From contig CAIOSY010000036.1 in the NCBI GenBank assembly GCA_903861075.1, positions 1 through 43,440 on the forward strand: a stretch of 43,440 bases of DNA. The letters run 5' to 3'. Positions 37,492 to 43,440 of this stretch are shown piece after piece; the first letter of the stretch is position 1, and each line of letters opens with the position of its first letter. The DNA is from an uncultured Nitrosomonadales bacterium (GTDB taxonomy: Bacteria; Pseudomonadota; Gammaproteobacteria; Burkholderiales; Gallionellaceae). The translations under genes were made by a program, and so were the position numbers. The notes beneath the pieces are model-generated. The model was not told the origin of the DNA and did not search any database. It saw nothing but the letters and a program-made list of their open reading frames with translations.

Positions 37492-38901
37492 ATGCGTTTT
37501 TTGATTATTCTATTGTTGCTCGCCGGTTGCGCGCAAAATCCCGTCACTGGATCAGCTGACTTTGTCATGATGTCAGAAAACCAGGAAATTGCCATCGGAC
37601 GGCAAAATGATGAACAAATCAAAAAACAATATCAGGTTTACGGCTCAAAACCCTTACAGGACTATGTCAATAGTGTAGGTCAACGTATCGCAAGACAAAG
37701 CCACCGTCCCAATTTGCAATATCATTTTACAGTGCTCGACACACCTGACATCAACGCCTTCGCCTTGCCAGGGGGTTATGTCTATATCACCCGGGGCATA
37801 TTGGCCTACTTAAATTCCGAAGCAGAGTTAGCCGCCGTATTAGGTCATGAAATCGGGCACGTAACAGCTCGACATGGCGTACGCCAACAAAGCGCCGCTC
37901 AAGCTGCCAATATTGGCGTCACCATTGCCTCCCTCTTTGTACCGCAAATCAACACGATAGGCGGGAACAACCTGACCAATCTGGTTGGCGGGGCGCTATT
38001 GTCCGGCTATGGTCGCGAACACGAATTGGAGGCCGACAAACTCGGCGCAGAATATCTGTCACGTACAGCCTATGACCCTCAGGCCATCATCACCGTCATA
38101 GGTGTATTAAAAAATCAGGAATTACAGGATGCGGAACTTGCCAAACAAGAAGGTCGCGAACCCCGTCGTTATCACGGTGTGTTTGCCTCGCATCCTGACA
38201 ACGATACGCGACTAAAACAGGCGGTCGCCGAATCCGACAAACTGGCTTCAACTGAACACTACACGGGGCGTCGTGAATTTCTATCCGCCATCGAAGGACT
38301 GGTATTCAATGACAATAAAGAACAGGGCATCGTACGCTACAACACGTTCTATCACGGCGAACTGGGCATGAGCGTGCATTTCCCCCCTGACTGGCAAGTG
38401 CACAACCTGCCCACCAGTCTGTTTGCCATTAGCCCGCAAGGTGAGGCACAACTACAATTGAAACTGGACGTATCCCCTCAAGGCACGCCCCTCGATTACG
38501 CGCACAAACTTGCGGGATCCCAGGCAAAAATTAAAGCTCTCGACATCAACGGACTGCCTGCTGCACTATTTGAACGTCCCGATGCAATCGGAGGCGTGAT
38601 TTACTTAAACAAACAAGCCTTTATATTACAGGCAAAAGCCAAGCCCGGCAGTGATCTGAGTTCGCATCGCGATGAAATCAACGGTACTATCCGTAGTTTT
38701 CATGCCCTGTCCAATGAAGAACGCCCATTGCTCAAACCACTCAGTTTGCATATCATCACCGCACGAACGGGCGACACCTTTGCAAATTTATCAAAAAATT
38801 CACCGCTAGGGCAATCTGCTGATAGCTATCTGCGTTTAATCAATGCCAGTTTTCCCGCCGGCGAACCGCAAGCAGGCCAGCTAATCAAACTCGTCCGATA
38901 A
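37492..38901 (+). CDS. M48 family metalloprotease, lipoprotein (BepA/LoiP-like)
   Basis: A 469-aa zinc metalloprotease. The N-terminus is a lipoprotein signal with lipobox LAGC (C13). The zinc site is H119-E120-x2-H123 (LGHEIGH) with the third ligand E180 in ELEADKLGAEYL. After the protease domain (about 25-265), a region of about 200 residues follows, with a lipid/β-rich segment and a LysM-like end (IITARTGDTFANLSKNSPLGQSADSYLRLINASF...GQLIKLV). Relatives such as BepA check outer-membrane protein assembly; BepA itself has TPR repeats instead of this C-terminus, so the client may differ. Confidence 0.9.
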   Translation: MRFLIILLLLAGCAQNPVTGSADFVMMSENQEIAIGRQNDEQIKKQYQVYGSKPLQDYVNSVGQRIARQSHRPNLQYHFTVLDTPDINAFALPGGYVYITRGILAYLNSEAELAAVLGHEIGHVTARHGVRQQSAAQAANIGVTIASLFVPQINTIGGNNLTNLVGGALLSGYGREHELEADKLGAEYLSRTAYDPQAIITVIGVLKNQELQDAELAKQEGREPRRYHGVFASHPDNDTRLKQAVAESDKLASTEHYTGRREFLSAIEGLVFNDNKEQGIVRYNTFYHGELGMSVHFPPDWQVHNLPTSLFAISPQGEAQLQLKLDVSPQGTPLDYAHKLAGSQAKIKALDINGLPAALFERPDAIGGVIYLNKQAFILQAKAKPGSDLSSHRDEINGTIRSFHALSNEERPLLKPLSLHIITARTGDTFANLSKNSPLGQSADSYLRLINASFPAGEPQAGQLIKLVR

Positions 38902-38932
38902 ACATATAGTTTCAACTTAAAACCGATTCTCA

Positions 38933-40600
38933 ATGTACTTTATTAAACCCACCGACCCTCACCCCATCACCCCCGCCAAAGCACTCATGCTAGGCCTGCT
39001 GTGCATGGTCTGGCTGACCACAGGATTGGTCGGCCACGACCCGTGGAAGTCTGAAGACGCCTATAGTTTTGGAGTGATTTATAGTATGTTGCAAAATGGG
39101 GTATGGCTCACGCCCACCCTCGCGGGTGAACCCTTTATGGCTAACCCTCCTCTTTTCTACTGGACCGCGGCTCTTCTAGCCCAACTATTTTCACCCTTAC
39201 TTCCGCTACACGACGGCGCACGCCTTGCCAGTGGATGTTACAGCGCCTTGATGCTTTTATTCCTAGGGCTAGCGGGACGAAAACTCTATGGTGAAAATCG
39301 AGGATGGGCTGCTGCAATCACACTAATAGGCTGCCTGGGCATGCTGGTACGTGCGCATCAAATCATCACCGACATCGCTTTACTCGCCGGTTGTGCAATG
39401 GCGCTTTATGGATTTACGCATAGTCAGGAGCGCAGCGTAAAGGCCGGTTTCTGGATAGGCACGGGCGTCGGGATCGGTTTTATGTCCAAAGGCTTCGTCT
39501 CACCAATACTCTTTGTGTTAATCGCCATTTTCCTACCCTTGTTATTCCATAACTGGCGTACACGTCGTTACACGATGAGCCTGATCATCGCACTAATGAG
39601 CGTATTGCCCTGGCTTAGCATTTGGCCCGTATTGTTATACCAGCACGCACCCAAACTATTTATTTCATGGGCATGGTCAAATAATATCGGTAACTGGCTG
39701 AGTTTTTTACATGAAATGCCCAATAAGGACTTATTCTATTATTTAAAAAACCTGCCCTGGCTTGCATGGCCTGCTTTACCACTCGCGATCTGGATTGTGT
39801 GGCGCGAGCGTAAACGTTTAACACAACGAGATGACCTACAGTTACCCTTGGTCAGCTTTACAGTCATGCTGGTTGTACTAAGTCTGGCACCGCATATCAA
39901 GGAAGTCTACGCCTTACCCATGTTGCTTCCTGTCGCACTGTTGGCAACCGCTTCACTGTCTATGCTCAAACGCGGCGCAGCCAACGCCTTGGACTGGTTT
40001 GGTTTAATGACCTTTGCATTGATTGCACTATTGATGTGGTGGGGGTGGGCAGGACTCTTACTTAACAACCATGCCAAAATCACGCTTTGGCTCAAAGACT
40101 ACCAACCCGGTTCCGAACCTGCTTTTCAAGCAACGCCCTTTTTGATTGCTCTGTCTGCAACGCTACTCTGGCTGTTACTGGTGTGGCGCGTGGGACGTTC
40201 TATGCGTCGCGCAATCGTCAACTGGGCCTCCGGCATGACCTTGATCTGGGTTCTTGCTATGACGTTATGGCTACCCTGGTTAGATAGCGGAAAGAGTTAC
40301 CGCAACATGGTGGCATCTCTTAAGCAAGCGATGCCAGAAAAATATAATTGCGTCGCACGCAATATCAATCTGGGCGATAGTCAGCGTGCCATGCTGCACT
40401 ATTTTGGTGGCATTATTACACTCCGGGATCCGGCAAGACGATGTGAATTACGTCTCATACAAGGCGACAAAATCTCTCGCCCTTTAAGAGATGAAAGTCT
40501 GTATGAAAAAATCTGGGAAGGCAGTCGTCAAGGCGACAAATACGAACAATACCGACTGTATAAAAGTGTTAACTCAAACAATCCTGGACAACAGCCATGA
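38933..40600 (+). CDS. ArnT/PMT-like membrane glycosyltransferase (GT39/GT83 type)
   Basis: A 555-aa polytopic membrane protein with a dozen or so helices. The first periplasmic loop has [19 protein letters not shown], where the acidic residues match the catalytic loop of ArnT/PMT enzymes, followed by [25 protein letters not shown]. These enzymes move sugars from polyprenyl phosphate donors to lipid A, proteins or polysaccharides. The target is not evident; no arn genes are nearby. The last approximately 100 residues form a soluble domain. It overlaps trhO by four bases (ATGA). Confidence 0.82.
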   Translation: MYFIKPTDPHPITPAKALMLGLLCMVWLTTGLVGHDPWKSEDAYSFGVIYSMLQNGVWLTPTLAGEPFMANPPLFYWTAALLAQLFSPLLPLHDGARLASGCYSALMLLFLGLAGRKLYGENRGWAAAITLIGCLGMLVRAHQIITDIALLAGCAMALYGFTHSQERSVKAGFWIGTGVGIGFMSKGFVSPILFVLIAIFLPLLFHNWRTRRYTMSLIIALMSVLPWLSIWPVLLYQHAPKLFISWAWSNNIGNWLSFLHEMPNKDLFYYLKNLPWLAWPALPLAIWIVWRERKRLTQRDDLQLPLVSFTVMLVVLSLAPHIKEVYALPMLLPVALLATASLSMLKRGAANALDWFGLMTFALIALLMWWGWAGLLLNNHAKITLWLKDYQPGSEPAFQATPFLIALSATLLWLLLVWRVGRSMRRAIVNWASGMTLIWVLAMTLWLPWLDSGKSYRNMVASLKQAMPEKYNCVARNINLGDSQRAMLHYFGGIITLRDPARRCELRLIQGDKISRPLRDESLYEKIWEGSRQGDKYEQYRLYKSVNSNNPGQQP

Positions 40601-41562
40601 ACCAACTCATCGTAGCAGCCATCTATAAATTTGTGAAACTGGAGGATTGCGTCGCGATGCGCGAACCATTAGAGGCGCAATGCGCAGCGCTCGGCATCAC
40701 CGGAACACTATTACTCGCCAGTGAGGGCATCAACGGTACGATTGCCGGCACACGAGCAGGCATCGATCAAATTCTGGCGTATTTACGCAGCAACCCGCAC
40801 CTGTTAGATCTGGAACACAAAGAATCTACCGCCGTTGTTCCGCCGTTTTACCGCATGAAAGTCAAGGTTAAAAAAGAGATTGTAACAATGGGCATCGAGG
40901 GTATCGACCCCACGGATCTGGTCGGCCAATACGTGAAGCCGGAAGACTGGAACGCACTAATTAACGACCCGGATGTACTGCTGATTGACACGCGCAACGA
41001 TTATGAAGTGGATGTCGGCACTTTCCGGGGCGCAGTTGATCCTCGCATCAGCACCTTCCGCGAGTTTCCAGACTACGTTAAAAACAATATTTCCCCGGAA
41101 AACAAGCCGCGTATTGCAATGTTCTGCACCGGTGGAATTCGCTGCGAAAAAGCCTCGGCGTATATGTTACAACAGGGGTTCCCGGAGGTTTATCACCTGC
41201 AAGGCGGGATACTGAAATATCTGGAAAATGTACCTGCGGAACAGAGCTTATGGCAAGGCGAATGTTTTGTATTTGATCAGCGTGTCGCCGTGGGACAAAA
41301 TTTAGCGCAAGGACATTACGAACTTTGCTACGGCTGCTCCCGCCCGATTACGATTGATGACAAAGCCTCAGAAAAATTTTCAACCGGTATTTCATGCCCG
41401 AACTGTTTTGATCAGCTCACACCCGAAAAACGCGCGGCGGCACTGGAACGACAAAAACAAATCATGCTGTCTGCTGAGCGTGGTGAAAAACACCTGGGGC
41501 GCCAACGCAAAAAAAAACAGCACGAGCTGTTCGCTGAGCAACGTGATCGACACACAAACTAG
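40597..41562 (+). CDS. trhO: tRNA uridine(34) hydroxylase TrhO (YceA), rhodanese domain
   Basis: TrhO hydroxylates U34 of tRNAs, giving 5-hydroxyuridine. The 321-aa protein has an N-terminal acylphosphatase-like domain ([16 protein letters not shown]), a rhodanese domain ([23 protein letters not shown]) with the active-loop C177 and C183 in [16 protein letters not shown], and a C-terminal extension with CYGCSRPI and CPNC that may bind zinc. Its start overlaps the glycosyltransferase stop. It ends with a Lys/Arg/Gln-rich tail. Confidence 0.94.
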   Translation: MNQLIVAAIYKFVKLEDCVAMREPLEAQCAALGITGTLLLASEGINGTIAGTRAGIDQILAYLRSNPHLLDLEHKESTAVVPPFYRMKVKVKKEIVTMGIEGIDPTDLVGQYVKPEDWNALINDPDVLLIDTRNDYEVDVGTFRGAVDPRISTFREFPDYVKNNISPENKPRIAMFCTGGIRCEKASAYMLQQGFPEVYHLQGGILKYLENVPAEQSLWQGECFVFDQRVAVGQNLAQGHYELCYGCSRPITIDDKASEKFSTGISCPNCFDQLTPEKRAAALERQKQIMLSAERGEKHLGRQRKKKQHELFAEQRDRHTN

Positions 41563-41607
41563 CTGCCGATAAAAAACACGGCTCAAAAAATTTCATCACG
41601 TCCGGAT

Positions 41608-42099
41608 TTAAATCGGCGTGATTTTAATTTCACTTTCAAGAGCTACCTGTTGAGCTGCTGCAACAATTTTTTCACCCCAGACGATGCTTGGCGCCTCATC
41701 AAACACAAAGCGCGCCAGCACCTCATGGGCAAAATCGCTAATAACCGGCAATTGTCCCGCTGCATCCAGAGTAACAGGTCTCGCCGCTTGAAATAGCCAC
41801 ATACCGTTGCGTCGCGTGATCGCCAGCAAGTAAAAATCAAAGCCATGTGCAGCAACCTGCTTATCGCGCACCGCAAAGAACAGCGTTTCGCTATCACGTT
41901 CTGACTCTATGATAGAACCTAAATTAACCGCAAGCGCCTCAATAAACGGTTGAGCCAAATTCAACTGCGGCGCTAGTGTCAAGTGATACTGTCCAGCCCG
42001 CTCTATCACCAGGGATTTTTCCAGCAGTGGCGTTTTACCAGGGCGGACAAAAACCAGAAACAACAAACAAAGCGTGATGAGAGTGGCGGTTTCTATCAT
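41608..42099 (-). CDS. Membrane-anchored hypothetical protein
   Basis: A 163-aa protein that I do not recognise. Residues 4-19 (TATLITLCLLFLVFV) form an uncleaved membrane anchor. The rest is a soluble α/β domain with strands such as ESLVIERAGQYHLTL-like and FYLLAITRRNGMWLFQA. No catalytic or cofactor motif is visible. It is downstream of aroC on the same strand after a possible terminator and convergent with trhO. Confidence 0.7.
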   Translation of the reverse strand: MIETATLITLCLLFLVFVRPGKTPLLEKSLVIERAGQYHLTLAPQLNLAQPFIEALAVNLGSIIESERDSETLFFAVRDKQVAAHGFDFYLLAITRRNGMWLFQAARPVTLDAAGQLPVISDFAHEVLARFVFDEAPSIVWGEKIVAAAQQVALESEIKITPI

Positions 42100-42132
42100 G
42101 ACAATAAAAGCAGAATGAAGGATTAAAGATTA

Positions 42133-42151
42133 AGCGAGCATAGCCCTCGCT
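42133..42151 (-). terminator. Possible weak terminator after aroC
   Basis: AGCGAG and CTCGCT form a 6-bp stem with a seven-base loop in the 64-base gap after aroC. On the minus strand it is followed by TAATCTTTAA, only moderately T-rich. Confidence 0.35.
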
Positions 42152-42163
42152 CACGACTTATTA

Positions 42164-43261
42164 CTAAATACTTCCTGCAATCTTTGGTGTATCACACAAC
42201 ACATCGGCATTCTGAGCACGGTGACGCAAAGCGTGATCAATCAGCACCAGCGCCAACATGGCTTCGGCGATAGGCGTTGCACGAATCCCCACACAAGGAT
42301 CATGACGACCGTGCGTTTCAACCATAATAGCCTCGCCTTGCAGATCAATCGAACGACGCGGAATACGGATACTGGACGTCGGTTTGATTGCCAGATGCGC
42401 GACAATATGCTGACCGGTGGAAATGCCGCCCAGCACCCCTCCGGCATGATTGGATAAGAAACCTTGCGGTGTCATTTCATCGCCGTGTTCGCTGCCTTTT
42501 TGCGTCACACAAGCAAAACCATCGCCGATTTCGACGCCTTTGGCGGCATTGATACCCATCAAGGCATAAGCAATTTCAGCATCTAAGCGATCATAAACAG
42601 GCTCACCCCAACCCACAGGAACATTTTCCGCCACAACGGTCAGCTTCGCACCAATGGAATCACCTGATTTACGCAATGCATCCATGTAATCTTCGAGTGC
42701 TGTCACTACCGTCGGATCTGCCGAAAAAAACGGATTCTCATTCACTCCCACCCAACTTACAAACGGCATTTCAATATCGCCCAACTGTGAAATATAGCCG
42801 CGCACCACGACACCGTAACGTTCAGCCAGCCATTTTTTTGCAATCGCGCCAGCGGCAACCCGCACGGCAGTTTCGCGCGCAGAAGAACGTCCCCCGCCAC
42901 GATGATCACGAAAACCATATTTTTGCGTGTAAGTGTAATCCGCGTGTCCGGGGCGAAAGGTGGAGCTGATATTGCCATAATCACGACTGCGTTGATCTTC
43001 ATTACGGATCAATAAAGCGATCGGGGTTCCCGTCGTTTTTCCTTCAAACACACCGGAAAGTATTTCCACCGTATCAGATTCACGCCGCTGTGTAACGTGC
43101 CGCGACGTTCCCGGTTTACGCCTATCCAGATCATGCTGAATATCTGCTTCGCACAGAGCCAGTCCCGGAGGACAACCATCAACCACGCACCCTATCGCTG
43201 CACCATGAGACTCGCCAAACGAAGTCACGGTAAATAGCGTGCCAAATGTATTTCCAGACAT
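42164..43261 (-). CDS. aroC: Chorismate synthase
   Basis: AroC converts EPSP to chorismate, the last step of the shikimate pathway, using reduced FMN. The 365-aa protein has the signature [36 protein letters not shown], the conserved [26 protein letters not shown], and the C-terminal [17 protein letters not shown]. The ATG at 43261 fits homology (MSGNTFG); an extension from 43276 is unlikely. Confidence 0.97.
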   Translation of the reverse strand: MSGNTFGTLFTVTSFGESHGAAIGCVVDGCPPGLALCEADIQHDLDRRKPGTSRHVTQRRESDTVEILSGVFEGKTTGTPIALLIRNEDQRSRDYGNISSTFRPGHADYTYTQKYGFRDHRGGGRSSARETAVRVAAGAIAKKWLAERYGVVVRGYISQLGDIEMPFVSWVGVNENPFFSADPTVVTALEDYMDALRKSGDSIGAKLTVVAENVPVGWGEPVYDRLDAEIAYALMGINAAKGVEIGDGFACVTQKGSEHGDEMTPQGFLSNHAGGVLGGISTGQHIVAHLAIKPTSSIRIPRRSIDLQGEAIMVETHGRHDPCVGIRATPIAEAMLALVLIDHALRHRAQNADVLCDTPKIAGSI

Positions 43262-43342
43262 AATTGTCTCTCGCAAAAAAATGACTCGCAGTTTAACATA
43301 GGCAAGGATACTAGTTAAAAAGTAAGCAAATTGTCATGGTGG

Positions 43343-43440
43343 CTAAGTTAAAAAAATTGGTGCTGATGTAATGCGCTTTAAAGTGGGCGAGCGCCCGGCA
43401 GCGAAAAATTCCAGATCAATGCACGCAATTACTTGACCAA
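43343..43440 (-). CDS. Possible C-terminal end of an unidentified ORF at the right edge
   Basis: On the minus strand one frame is open from the window edge to a TAG at 43345-43343, encoding about 31 residues ending in LKRITSAPIFLT. It would lie just upstream of aroC on the same strand. It is too short to identify, and could be chance. Confidence 0.3.
   Translation of the reverse strand, partial: GQVIACIDLEFFAAGRSPTLKRITSAPIFLT

Overview
The window is a gene-dense stretch of chromosome from a betaproteobacterium. The mix is core genes of the Nitrosomonadales/Gallionellaceae kind with moderate G+C, and a respiratory operon for alternative complex III (ACIII). A Gallionella, Sideroxydans or 'Ca. 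Nitrotoga'-like host is my inference from gene content and order; no marker in the window proves it. I see no tRNA, rRNA, CRISPR array, prophage or complete insertion sequence.

Layout. (1) 1-2999: a 5'-truncated mutM at the left edge, an exported phosphoesterase, a DUF167 protein, then on the minus strand rsmD, coaD and a 2[4Fe-4S] ferredoxin. (2) 2992-9719: a pair of M16 peptidases (one catalytic, one without the zinc motif) diverging from ftsY-ftsE-ftsX, then a 60-residue membrane protein and the heat-shock sigma factor rpoH. (3) 9768-18113, minus strand: actA-actB1-actB2-actC-actD-actE-actF followed closely by sspA-sspB. (4) 18407-24331: an unidentified 209-aa gene, a NIF3-family gene, a DegS/AlgW-like protease, an MscS channel, tatABC, hinT and hisE. 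(5) 24360-30861: hisI-F-A-H-B-C, hisG and murA, but no hisD. (6) 30925-34249: bolA-like gene and the mlaFEDCB phospholipid transport operon. (7) 34329-43440: YihY-type membrane protein, wrbA, a HugZ-like protein, rpmE, an M48 lipoprotein, an ArnT-like glycosyltransferase, trhO, a membrane-anchored hypothetical and aroC.

How it fits together. The act operon encodes a quinol-oxidising membrane complex: pentaheme cytochrome ActA, iron-sulfur/molybdopterin-type proteins ActB1 and ActB2, NrfD-like membrane subunits ActC and ActF, ActD, and monoheme cytochrome ActE. ActB1 has a Tat signal, so the nearby tatABC genes are functionally relevant. In many Betaproteobacteria, from memory, the order his - HIT - tatABC - htrA - NIF3 - petABC (cytochrome bc1) - sspAB is conserved. 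Here the flanks are present but the petABC position holds the whole act operon. That looks like an in-place exchange of one complex III for another and is the most interesting observation in the window.

Other points worth attention are: ActB split into two in-frame genes by one stop codon, with a strong Shine-Dalgarno sequence built into the junction; an rsmD that seems to have no ATG, GTG or TTG start for its full N-terminus; a perfect 21-bp inverted repeat that serves as a two-way terminator and contains the rpoH stop codon; an eight-C tract in sspB just before its ClpX-binding tail; and the missing hisD.
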